A stretch of DNA of 46,611 nucleotides, taken from NCBI GenBank assembly GCA_021158105.1, contig JAGGVH010000031.1, positions 1-46,611 of the forward strand, given 5' to 3'. Under the pieces are notes generated by a model that saw only the letters and a list, made by a program, of their open reading frames with translations, had not been told where the DNA came from and made no database searches. This document shows positions 1-7,732 of this stretch, in pieces. This DNA comes from Microcaldota archaeon. GTDB lineage: Archaea; Micrarchaeota; Micrarchaeia; Anstonellales; JAGGVH01. The position numbers were made by a program, and so were the translations under genes. The first letter of the stretch is position 1. Each line of letters begins with the position of its first letter.

Positions 1-360
1 AAACTCATCTGAAAACTCATTAATCATTGTCTGAAGGTTAGTATCAAGTTCATCCATATAATTTGAAAGAGTTTGGAGGTCACTTATAAACTTATTGTAC
101 GTTTCGTCATTCTGTAATCCTGCAGAACTAAAAAGTTCTTTTGCAAATTTCGGGTCGGAGATAATATCTTCAAAAGTTATCCGGTTTTGTGCCCGAGCAT
201 ATTTCCAAGGATTAACATTCACTGCAACATCCTTCTGTTTCCATTGGCTAACCTTCTGTTGCGCCCGTTGAACAAGTTGCTGATACATTTCTTGAACCTC
301 TTTGCTTTTCTCGTTAACCTGCTCTTTTGTCAGCATCATAGGCCCTTCAGCCACAAACAT
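1..360 (-). CDS. hypothetical protein, cut by the window edge (N-terminal 120 residues)
   Basis: An open frame runs from an ATG at 360 to the window edge without a stop, so the C-terminus is missing. The visible part is hydrophilic and predicted helical, rich in Gln, Lys and Asn, with a Trp-containing stretch near residue 40 and no signal peptide or membrane segment. It begins 3 bases after the stop of the upstream EamA-like gene, and AGGTG lies directly before the ATG, so it is very likely the last visible member of the operon that runs from 3942. A second ATG pair a few codons in (MM after GP) could be the true start. I recognise no family; a role in the cytoplasm is all the sequence suggests. 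Confidence 0.6.
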   Translation of the reverse strand, partial: MFVAEGPMMLTKEQVNEKSKEVQEMYQQLVQRAQQKVSQWKQKDVAVNVNPWKYARAQNRITFEDIISDPKFAKELFSSAGLQNDETYNKFISDLQTLSNYMDELDTNLQTMINEFSDEF

Positions 361-363
361 CAC

Positions 364-699
364 CTACACAGATAATACAACCAAACCTATTATAATTATT
401 ACTATCCCTGCAATCTCCTTTAAAGAATATGATTCGCCTAAAAACAAAACTGATAATATCATTACCATTAACGGTGCACTACTGACAATTGCTGCAACAA
501 CTGCACTCTTGCCGCCTCTCATCGCAAGGTATGACAAACTAAAACCTATCAACGCAGTCGCAATCATTCCAATGACATAATACATGTTTGGCGACTGGAA
601 AAACAAATCTAACCTACCAAAAGGAATCGCACTAACCTTTTTCAAAAGGATTGTTGATGTTGCAAACAAAACCATTGCACCCAATGCTTCTAAAATCAT
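364..699 (-). CDS. half-size EamA/DMT-superfamily membrane protein (111 aa)
   Basis: Predicted inner-membrane transporter-like protein with four hydrophobic helices, ending in a run of Ile/Val typical of the last EamA helix. Features seen are a GGKSAVVAAIVSSAPLM segment followed by FLGESYSLKEIAG, which matches the second half of EamA repeats (the conserved Pro and the Glu after FLGE). Full EamA proteins carry two such units of about five helices each; this one has a single shortened unit and would have to dimerise, as EmrE-like small DMT proteins do. I chose the ATG at 699 because GGTGGTAGT sits directly before it; the frame is open nine codons further upstream to 726, which would overlap the preceding gene. 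Substrate is unknown. Confidence 0.65.
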   Translation of the reverse strand: MILEALGAMVLFATSTILLKKVSAIPFGRLDLFFQSPNMYYVIGMIATALIGFSLSYLAMRGGKSAVVAAIVSSAPLMVMILSVLFLGESYSLKEIAGIVIIIIGLVVLSV

Positions 700-715
700 A
701 CTACCACCATCAAAA

Positions 716-1399
716 TCACCAAACAATTTCTCTTAAAGCATACACATTTCCCTTGTAAAGTATTGATTGGTTGTCAGTATAAAATTCCCGTGTATGTTTA
801 TATATGCAATCATTAATATATGTTTCATTGTTATTGTTTACCATGCATAAGTATGGGTCAATAACATAATACCCATTACTATTCCTTAGCAGTAAAAACC
901 TATGGTATGAATACTTGTTAAGTTTTGAATACGCTTTATAAATCGTTCCGTTAACCACAGGTTTACTGCTCAATAATCCACGAATGAACAATCCCGTAGA
1001 ATCTAAACAATGATATGGTGAAATGTTCATGACACATGAATAAATGTCATATATACTTCCCCCCTCTGCCCCAGTTATGCAATCGTCAAACCGTTCCAAC
1101 CTCTCTTGATCATAATAATAAAACAAACTTTGTTCTTCTTCATCATACCCCCCGGGCTGTTTATAAGTTATGTTGTCAAACGGGTTGAACACAAAACTGT
1201 CAAGCTTTGTTATTGTAACATTTTCTATTGTGCGTGTGCAATACTTGATAAACCCCAACCTGCACCTAAAATCAGACCTGTCAACTTTAACCACTTCAAC
1301 TGTATGATTTTTATACTTGTTAAATATTGGCTCATCAAACATTGAAGAAAAGGATAAATACACAAACAAAAAAAGGATGAGCAAGAAATATGTTTTCAT
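716..1399 (-). CDS. exported transglutaminase-like protein (227 aa)
   Basis: The protein starts with a hydrophobic signal sequence (about residues 3-20) and is otherwise polar with several N-x-S/T sites and Cys residues, so it is probably outside the membrane. A Cys-x-Asp near the middle (HCLDSTG), a His followed by hydrophobic residues (YHRFLLL) and an Asp-Pro (YVIDPYL) are spaced like the Cys-His-Asp triad of transglutaminase-like (papain-fold) domains; this is inference from motif order. The ATG at 1399 is preferred over an upstream one because TAGGTGGCACA precedes it. It follows AMP phosphorylase by 44 bases and overlaps the region leading to the EamA gene, so co-transcription is likely, although no shared pathway is obvious. 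Confidence 0.55.
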   Translation of the reverse strand: MKTYFLLILFLFVYLSFSSMFDEPIFNKYKNHTVEVVKVDRSDFRCRLGFIKYCTRTIENVTITKLDSFVFNPFDNITYKQPGGYDEEEQSLFYYYDQERLERFDDCITGAEGGSIYDIYSCVMNISPYHCLDSTGLFIRGLLSSKPVVNGTIYKAYSKLNKYSYHRFLLLRNSNGYYVIDPYLCMVNNNNETYINDCIYKHTREFYTDNQSILYKGNVYALREIVW

Positions 1400-1443
1400 T
1401 GTGCCACCTAATCTATTCACTGTCTACTGTTCACTACCAAACA

Positions 1444-2985
1444 TCATCTGATAGTGTCCAACACAATCTTTTGAAGTTCAATCGGGTCAAGCCCGTTCTC
1501 GTATGCTTTTATTGCATAATCCAACTTCCCTTCACTTTCTGCATAAATCTCAAACAGCACATCACCTTTATGAACCTTATCACCCTTCTCGCAATGTAAG
1601 TATAACCCTGCACTTTTATCAATTGGTGCACCGGCCGCACGGGCCAGATGAGAAAGTATTTTGTTGTCAACATGGCTAACCCTGCCAGAACGTCCAGCCA
1701 ATACTTCATACTTATATGGCCCAATGGAAACGTCTTCAACCTTGACATTACCGTTCCCTCCCTGTGCGTCAATGATTTCCCTAAACTTGCTCAGTGCTTT
1801 GCCAGAATCAATATACTTCTGCGCCATGTCAAACCCTTTGCCAACCTTAACCTTTCCGGTCATCTCAAAAACTTTGCCTGCCAATAGACAACTCTTCTCT
1901 CTCAAATCCCGTGGTCCTTCACCTGATAAGACTTTTAAAACATCAACGGCTTCAAGTGCAGGACCTACACCGTTGCCGATCGGGTCTGAACCATCAGTTA
2001 TTGCAACTTCAATCTTCATGTCTAATCGTGAGCCGATGTTAATAAAATCCCTTGCCAAATCTTTTGCAACCTTGATATCCTGAATCTTTGCACCCCTGCC
2101 AACTGGCATGTCAATGATGACATATTGCGAACCTACCGACTTCTTCTTTGCTAATATGCTTGCCAACAGTACACCTTTAGGGTCAAGACTGAACGGGTGC
2201 CTAATCTTAATAAGTTTGTCGTCTGCAGAGGCAAGGTTCATCCCCCCGCCCCATACTATCGCGCCATGAGTCTTTAAAACAATCTTTTTCAGTTCATCTA
2301 TATTTATGTCAACAGGTGCAAACACCTCCATTGAATCTGCAGTGCCTGCTGCACTCGTTATCGAACGTGAAGATGTCTTTGGGACCCATAACCCTGCTGC
2401 TGCCAAAATCGGAACCAATACCATCGTAACCCTGCCGTTGACTCCCCCTATTGAATGCTTATCAACAACAGGCGACTTGCCAAGGTCTAAAATTTCACCA
2501 GAATGTGCCACTGCATCTGTTAAATATACAATCTCATCATCATTCAATGTTCTGATGTAAACAGATGTGATGAACGCTGCAAGTTCTGCCTGGCTAAGTC
2601 GGTTCGCCATAAGGTCATCAATTATCTGATTGATTTCGTTCTGTTTTAATGTTTTACCGTCCATCTTCTTCTTGATATAATCTAATGACGGCGGGCGAGG
2701 GATGTGTTCAATCTTAACCTTGTCGCCATCTTTCAATCCCAATGCGTCCGCAACTTCTTTAAAAACACCAATCTCGCCAGGCGAAACAAACTTCTCGCCC
2801 AAGTCAACTGATGCGACAACAGACTGTTTGCCTTTGACAAGTTTTACTCTGAAGTTGGGATATACACCGTTCATGTTGGCCTCTTTCTCGTTCAATACTA
2901 CGATTAGCCCACCAGCGATTATGTCAAAATACCTAACCTTAACAGTCCATTCTCTCAAATTTAATATGTCAACTTTCTTATTCAT
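1444..2985 (-). CDS. deoA: AMP phosphorylase (archaeal type)
   Basis: Converts AMP (also CMP/UMP) plus phosphate to the base and ribose 1,5-bisphosphate, the first step of the archaeal nucleoside pathway toward 3-phosphoglycerate. About 513 residues, as expected for the archaeal enzyme, which has an N-terminal extension of about 85 residues before the thymidine-phosphorylase-like body. Seen are the phosphate-binding KHSIGG motif, the SSRSITSAAGTADSME segment, VWGGGMNLASADD, and the C-terminal domain with AGAPIDKSAGL. The start is taken as the ATG at 2985, preceded by GAGTGGTAGTC; an in-frame GTG at 2994 is possible. The gene lies 12 bases after ribose-1,5-bisphosphate isomerase, the next enzyme of the same pathway. 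The third enzyme, a form III-type RuBisCO, is not in this window. Confidence 0.93.
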   Translation of the reverse strand: MNKKVDILNLREWTVKVRYFDIIAGGLIVVLNEKEANMNGVYPNFRVKLVKGKQSVVASVDLGEKFVSPGEIGVFKEVADALGLKDGDKVKIEHIPRPPSLDYIKKKMDGKTLKQNEINQIIDDLMANRLSQAELAAFITSVYIRTLNDDEIVYLTDAVAHSGEILDLGKSPVVDKHSIGGVNGRVTMVLVPILAAAGLWVPKTSSRSITSAAGTADSMEVFAPVDINIDELKKIVLKTHGAIVWGGGMNLASADDKLIKIRHPFSLDPKGVLLASILAKKKSVGSQYVIIDMPVGRGAKIQDIKVAKDLARDFINIGSRLDMKIEVAITDGSDPIGNGVGPALEAVDVLKVLSGEGPRDLREKSCLLAGKVFEMTGKVKVGKGFDMAQKYIDSGKALSKFREIIDAQGGNGNVKVEDVSIGPYKYEVLAGRSGRVSHVDNKILSHLARAAGAPIDKSAGLYLHCEKGDKVHKGDVLFEIYAESEGKLDYAIKAYENGLDPIELQKIVLDTIR

Positions 2986-2997
2986 GACTACCACTCA

Positions 2998-3942
2998 TCA
3001 CTCAACCAATAAATTTCTTAATTCCTTTTTTGCAATGATTGGAAACCTGGCCGGACGGATTGCTCCCTTCTCAGTAATGTATGCCTTGACAAGTTCCCGC
3101 GGGACGATTTCAAATGCCAGGTTTAAAATCTTGACATCCTTAAAAAGTTTAGGGTCGATAACTTCAGACGGATCCCTATGTTCTATCACTATCTTGGGCC
3201 GCTTGTCATACTTGTAAAGTTCTGCCAACACGTACAACGGCACATTATACTTTTTTGCGATCAGTGCAATGGTGAACGAGCCTATCTTGTTTGCAAAGTT
3301 GCCCCTGCCATCGATCGCATCTGCGCCTATCATTATCTTTTTAACATGATAATCTTTTATGACTGTCCCGACCGCACCGTCGGGAATGAGTGTAACGTCA
3401 ATCCCTGCGCCCGCTAATTCTTTGACAGTCTTGTGCCCCTGCCACCGCGGGCGTGTCTCGGTTGCAAACACCTTAAACTTTTTGCCTTTAGCTTTTGCAT
3501 GGATTAACGATTCTACAACTGTTGATGAATGGCAATGGGTTAATATGACGTCATTGTTCCTTATCAACTTGGTGGCATACTTAGCAATCTTAACCTTGTT
3601 TGTCCTCATCATGCTTTCAATCTGTTGGTTTGTAGTGTAAAGGATTTCTTTTACTTCTATGACCGAACCGCCCTTCTTAACACGTTTAATGACTGTATCT
3701 AAAAAGTTGAACAACATCGGTTCGGTCGGACGCAGTGATTTAAGATAATCAGACGTGTTAATAATGAGAGTAACAAGTTTATTCTTATCCCTGCCTCTGT
3801 AACTCAACCCCTGGATCACTAACGCGCTCAATCCCATGATTGCAACGTTCCGTGCGCCTTGTATGTTAAGGTTTTTTATGTCACTACAGATTTTCTTAAC
3901 TTCTGGGGCAAGCCTAACATTTATCTTTTTTGTTTTTGCCAT
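2998..3942 (-). CDS. ribose 1,5-bisphosphate isomerase (eIF2B-like family)
   Basis: Isomerises ribose 1,5-bisphosphate to ribulose 1,5-bisphosphate for RuBisCO. The 314-residue protein has the eIF2B alpha/beta/delta fold: a helical N-terminal part with QGARNVAIMG, then a Rossmann-like domain with THCHSSTV (Cys about 137), the TETRPRWQG segment, and GADAIDGRG followed by NKIGS. The Cys and the Asp of the GAD motif correspond to the catalytic pair of characterised R15P isomerases, which separates it from translation factor subunits and from methylthioribose-1-phosphate isomerase. Pairing with AMP phosphorylase 12 bases downstream makes the assignment strong. The ATG at 3942 lies about 25.5 nt from the centre of TTTAAA at 3965-3970, so the mRNA is probably leaderless. 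Confidence 0.9.
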   Translation of the reverse strand: MAKTKKINVRLAPEVKKICSDIKNLNIQGARNVAIMGLSALVIQGLSYRGRDKNKLVTLIINTSDYLKSLRPTEPMLFNFLDTVIKRVKKGGSVIEVKEILYTTNQQIESMMRTNKVKIAKYATKLIRNNDVILTHCHSSTVVESLIHAKAKGKKFKVFATETRPRWQGHKTVKELAGAGIDVTLIPDGAVGTVIKDYHVKKIMIGADAIDGRGNFANKIGSFTIALIAKKYNVPLYVLAELYKYDKRPKIVIEHRDPSEVIDPKLFKDVKILNLAFEIVPRELVKAYITEKGAIRPARFPIIAKKELRNLLVE

Positions 3943-3964
3943 GATATTTAAGAGGATTATAAGG

Positions 3965-3970
3965 TTTAAA
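3965..3970. promoter_or_regulatory. TATA box shared by two divergent leaderless genes (3942 minus, 3995 plus)
   Basis: The palindromic TTTAAA core lies 25.5 nt from the start codon at 3942 on the minus strand and 27.5 nt from the start at 3995 on the plus strand. Archaeal transcription starts about 25-27 nt from the TATA centre, so both transcripts would begin at or next to their ATG. No other good box fits either start. Confidence 0.65.
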
Positions 3971-3994
3971 AATCATTCGGATGAAACATGTATC

Positions 3995-4993
3995 ATGGAA
4001 ATATTTAATTATATTCAGTCAAGAGCAAAAAATGAAATCGAACCTGTCATGGAAGAAATTATACCGCGCGACGGCAAGCCCGAGGAAGTTTATAAACTGA
4101 TTTGGGACTTCTTAGACCGCGGCGGAAAACGGTTCAGGCCTGTGCTCACTGTATTGTCATGCGAGGCAGTGGGTGGCAACAAAAAGGAAGCATTATACCC
4201 AGCTGTAGCGATCGAACTGTTTCACAATTTCACATTAATACACGATGATATTGAAGATAATTCTCAGATGAGGCGTGGCAAGCCATGCTTGCACGTTGAA
4301 TATGGCGTGCCACTGGCGATCAATGCAGGCGACGGGTTGTACAATTTTGTATGGAATGCACTGTTGAACGCTGACATTCCAGACGATAAAAAGATCAAGA
4401 CGGGCAAAATACTTTCAAATGCATACCTTGAGGTATTAAAAGGGCAAGCAACAGAGATAGGTTGGGAGCACAATGACGTATTTGATATTACTGAGGATGA
4501 TTACATTAAAATGATCGGTGGCAAAACAGGTGCACTAATCGGTGCATCATGCGAAACCGGGGCATACATCGGCGGAGCAGACGAAAAAACTGTAAAAGTG
4601 TTCAGGGAATTTGGCCAAGCAATAGGGTTATCATTTCAGATACAGGACGACATATTAAACATAACAGGTGATTTTGAGAAGTATAAAAAAGAGATATTAG
4701 GCGACCTAACAGAAGGCAAACGAACACTGATGATAATCAAAACATTAGAACGCGCAACGCCTGACGAAAAAGAATTAATCATTAACACGCTTAAAGAGCA
4801 CACTGATGATAATGATAAACTTAACAAGATTGTTGCGCTGATGAAGAAGTATGGCGCGATAGATTACGCAAAGCAGAAGGCATACGGCATAATAAAAAAC
4901 GCAAAAGAAGAACTCATAAACAATACTGATGATAATGATGCAAGGAATAAACTGTTGGAAATTGCCGACTTCTTTTTAACACGAGAACTTTAA
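3995..4993 (+). CDS. idsA: geranylgeranyl diphosphate synthase (trans-polyprenyl synthase)
   Basis: Makes the C20 (or C15/C20) isoprenoid diphosphate for archaeal membrane lipids from IPP and DMAPP. The 332-residue protein carries GGKRFRP near residue 48, the first Asp-rich motif DDIEDNSQMRRG (DDxxD), KTGALIGASCETGA, and a second Asp-rich motif QDDILNITGD. In that second motif the usual third Asp is Asn, a mild deviation. The first Asp motif is followed directly by RRG as in short-chain synthases. The frame is open upstream into the opposite-strand isomerase gene, but the conserved N-terminus and the TATA at 3965-3970 both point to the ATG at 3995 as a leaderless start. Chain length cannot be read with certainty. 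Confidence 0.9.
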   Translation: MEIFNYIQSRAKNEIEPVMEEIIPRDGKPEEVYKLIWDFLDRGGKRFRPVLTVLSCEAVGGNKKEALYPAVAIELFHNFTLIHDDIEDNSQMRRGKPCLHVEYGVPLAINAGDGLYNFVWNALLNADIPDDKKIKTGKILSNAYLEVLKGQATEIGWEHNDVFDITEDDYIKMIGGKTGALIGASCETGAYIGGADEKTVKVFREFGQAIGLSFQIQDDILNITGDFEKYKKEILGDLTEGKRTLMIIKTLERATPDEKELIINTLKEHTDDNDKLNKIVALMKKYGAIDYAKQKAYGIIKNAKEELINNTDDNDARNKLLEIADFFLTREL

Positions 4994-5016
4994 TTTAAAA
5001 AAGAGAATCAAAAGGA

Positions 5017-7149
5017 TCAAGAGATTGGGCTTGGCTCTTCTCGTTCTGACGGTGACGGTGTAAACTCTTCAAGTGTAAGCGTCACCATGTCAAACCCTTG
5101 GTTGACACCATCAGAACAGTAAACTCTAATATGGTTAACACCATAATAAAGGTCGATTGGAATGTCCCGCTCCTTGCCCGAAACGATCCCGCCGCTCCAC
5201 ACAGCATGACCATTGTCTTTTATGTTGCATACTAACCTGTCTGCATGGTTGTCGTCGGCATAAACTGATAATGTTACTGGTGATGAATGGACTGTTGCAC
5301 CGTCAGAAGGATTGGTAACTTCAACCGTTGGCGGTGTCCTGTCAACATAAACCTCTTTAATCACTGAATGTTCGCCCTCATTGTCTGCACAGTCAACTGC
5401 TGTTATATAATATTGATACACTCCTTCGCTTGGATGGTCAGAATAAAATGTATTGGTTGTCTCGCCAACCTTGGCAAAATATGGTGCACCACCGTGGCCG
5501 CCATCACTGGATTTTGAAGACCTGACAGACATCCTATAAATATAATATTTGTCTGCATCAGAAACACTGCTCCATCCAAGATAAACATAACCTGGATAAA
5601 TTATTACATTAAAATAGTCAGGACTGCCAGGAGGAATGTCATCATAAACTATGCCGTCGTTGGCTACATCGCTTTCACCATGGTCATTCCTGCACTTATA
5701 ACTAACTGTAAACACCCCACCGGACGAGCCGACTTCAACAGGCAACCGAACTGTTGCAGAAGTCGTGTACGGCTGCCATGACTGCCAAGGTTTATAATCT
5801 GTTTTGTATGTGCATTCATCAGCATACCGGGCATGAAGTGATAATGTTACATACTTATCATTTGTGCATTCTGCACCGTTGTTTATCTTAATGCTCAGGT
5901 CATACGGCGGGCCAGAGTATTCCTCGTGATGCTCTTCTTCATGCTCATGAGCAGGTGATTCTTCACTGACAGACTTATAATATATTGAATCAAACGACGT
6001 GCCAATGACCTGTCCGTTTAATGTGCACATAACGAACACATACTTCTTGCCAAAACTGTTTGTAAGTTGCCAGTTTAATGTTATGTTGTCACTGGCCGGA
6101 GTAAATGTGTATGGCGCACCATCCTTTAATATTGTCGTACCCGAGAATTTAATATTGTAAACCTCACAACTTATGTTTTGAATGAACGGGTTGAACGTTA
6201 TTGTAACATTAACATTTTTGTCATAGGTTGTATCATTACCATTGTTTATGACTAATGACACTGTCCCTGTCTTTTTAATAATGAGTTTGCCTGTGTTCGT
6301 AGCAATGTTGCCTGCTAAATCTTCACATGAGAATACGTATGATACAGAATTATTAAGTGTTCTATTTATTGAAACTTCTGCTGTAACGTTCCCAGACCAT
6401 ACAACATCATTGCCAAAATATAATCTGCACATGGAAGGTTCTGAGACTGAAAACCTAAGATTAACGTTTTTATTAACATAATCGTCTGACGGACTTAGCC
6501 TGGTAATGTTTGGTGGAGTAATGTCATAAGTCAAAACAAAATGTGTTATGCTTCCAATGTTGCCCCATTTATCTTTACACCTGAACATAAACAGGTTGTC
6601 ACCTTTGGTGAGGTTTGTTGTTAGTGTGTACATGCCATAGTATGCAAACCAGCCAGTATAATTTATGATTTGGCATTCGACAGCATCAGAATCTGCTACG
6701 ATGTAAAATATTATTTTGTTCTTGTTGGTCGTTGCACTGTTGCCAGTGTTGAGTTTAACCTCTTTTATGTCAGGACCTTTCAAATCATAATAATACGGAA
6801 CCTGCTCATTGCTTAAACTCTCATACTGGCCATCATATGACATGACAGTGTAATAATATGTTGCGTCAGCTGTTGGGTGGTCAATATACTTTGTCCCGTT
6901 AACAGTTGCTACCAGTTTGCCCATGTCACCAAACCGTTCGCTCCTGTACACATTATATCCTATAACATCTGTTGACAGTGAAGGGTCCCATGACAAAACA
7001 ACGTTGTCCGCCTGCCTGGCAACATGCACATTCAAAGGAGGCGAAGGTGGACGGTTGACAACAAGCAGTCCTATGACAAATATCGCCATAACGATTACAC
7101 TAACTATGACAAACAAGATCGCTACATACCAGTATTTACCTTCATCCAT
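5017..7149 (-). CDS. membrane-anchored FN3/Ig-like surface protein (710 aa)
   Basis: A single N-terminal membrane helix (about residues 8-30) is followed by a long extracellular part. A fibronectin type III domain lies at about 36-120 (PPLNVHV to YYYTV), then Ig-like beta-sandwich domains with repeated Cys-x-x-x-(D/W)-x-x-GN patterns, a second FN3 domain at about 510-605, and a final Ig-like domain beginning TPPTVEV. Many N-x-S/T sites suggest glycosylation. Between the middle domains is a His/Glu-rich linker with HEHEEEHHEE. It lies 10 bases after a pilin-like gene and has GTGGT before its ATG, so it belongs to the pilin operon and may be an adhesin or a scaffold on the cell surface. No enzymatic motif is visible. 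Confidence 0.75.
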   Translation of the reverse strand: MDEGKYWYVAILFVIVSVIVMAIFVIGLLVVNRPPSPPLNVHVARQADNVVLSWDPSLSTDVIGYNVYRSERFGDMGKLVATVNGTKYIDHPTADATYYYTVMSYDGQYESLSNEQVPYYYDLKGPDIKEVKLNTGNSATTNKNKIIFYIVADSDAVECQIINYTGWFAYYGMYTLTTNLTKGDNLFMFRCKDKWGNIGSITHFVLTYDITPPNITRLSPSDDYVNKNVNLRFSVSEPSMCRLYFGNDVVWSGNVTAEVSINRTLNNSVSYVFSCEDLAGNIATNTGKLIIKKTGTVSLVINNGNDTTYDKNVNVTITFNPFIQNISCEVYNIKFSGTTILKDGAPYTFTPASDNITLNWQLTNSFGKKYVFVMCTLNGQVIGTSFDSIYYKSVSEESPAHEHEEEHHEEYSGPPYDLSIKINNGAECTNDKYVTLSLHARYADECTYKTDYKPWQSWQPYTTSATVRLPVEVGSSGGVFTVSYKCRNDHGESDVANDGIVYDDIPPGSPDYFNVIIYPGYVYLGWSSVSDADKYYIYRMSVRSSKSSDGGHGGAPYFAKVGETTNTFYSDHPSEGVYQYYITAVDCADNEGEHSVIKEVYVDRTPPTVEVTNPSDGATVHSSPVTLSVYADDNHADRLVCNIKDNGHAVWSGGIVSGKERDIPIDLYYGVNHIRVYCSDGVNQGFDMVTLTLEEFTPSPSEREEPSPIS

Positions 7150-7159
7150 ATTACCACTC

Positions 7160-7687
7160 TCATCTTATTAGTGAAGTGTTGGCGTCGCGCCATACAATGA
7201 CTTTGAGTATTGCCGGCTTAATTCCCTCTCCTGTTGAAGTAAAGTTCGCTGCACCGATCCGTGTGTAAACAGTCGAGTATGCACTGTCAGGCAATGTGCA
7301 GTTTCCTGCCATATCAGAAGAAGTTCCAGTGTTTCCCACAGTTGTTATGTTTATGCACACATGCCACCCTCCAGAATTGAGTTTTTCTTCAATATCATCA
7401 GAAGTTTGACCACTTAACTCCGTCCACTTATCTTCTGAGATCACAGGATTGGTATAATTTGTCGCGAGACCGATCGATTGCGCACTTGAAAAATCACTTT
7501 CCCAATTTTCTGGTATGCCAGGAGTCATCAGAGCATTACCAATCCTCTGTGCAACGTCTTGTGATGACGAATATTGTGTTTCCATGACAGAATGAATACT
7601 GAACCAGTATGATAACACAAACATGAACGTAAGCACAAACAAAGCAAGCGCTACGATAACGTCAAACGAAAAATATTGCCCGCGCAT
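7160..7687 (-). CDS. prepilin-like protein with FSFD-type N-terminus (175 aa)
   Basis: Starts MRGQYFSFD followed by a hydrophobic helix of about 20 residues, then a polar extracellular domain with N-x-T sites and two Cys. This is the layout of archaeal type IV pilin-like proteins, with processing expected after the Gly at position 3. The ATG at 7687 is chosen over an upstream one at 7702 because TTTAAA at 7710-7715 lies 25.5 nt away, giving a leaderless start that also leaves the short basic leader normal for prepilins. It heads the two-gene unit with the FN3 protein. The FSFD motif recurs in the pilin-like protein at 11523-12134. Likely a minor pilin; not proven. Confidence 0.65.
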   Translation of the reverse strand: MRGQYFSFDVIVALALFVLTFMFVLSYWFSIHSVMETQYSSSQDVAQRIGNALMTPGIPENWESDFSSAQSIGLATNYTNPVISEDKWTELSGQTSDDIEEKLNSGGWHVCINITTVGNTGTSSDMAGNCTLPDSAYSTVYTRIGAANFTSTGEGIKPAILKVIVWRDANTSLIR

Positions 7688-7709
7688 AGATAGAATAAAC
7701 ACACAAGAG

Positions 7710-7715
7710 TTTAAA
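7710..7715 (-). promoter_or_regulatory. TATA box for the leaderless prepilin gene at 7687
   Basis: TTTAAA within a T-rich stretch, centred 25.5 nt upstream of the ATG at 7687. Confidence 0.55.
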
Positions 7716-7732
7716 AAAGTTGTGTAGGCGCA

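Noticed and set aside
5890-6000. His/Glu-rich stretch of the FN3 protein as a metal-binding enzyme site
   Set aside because: It lies between domains in a low-complexity linker with no catalytic context.
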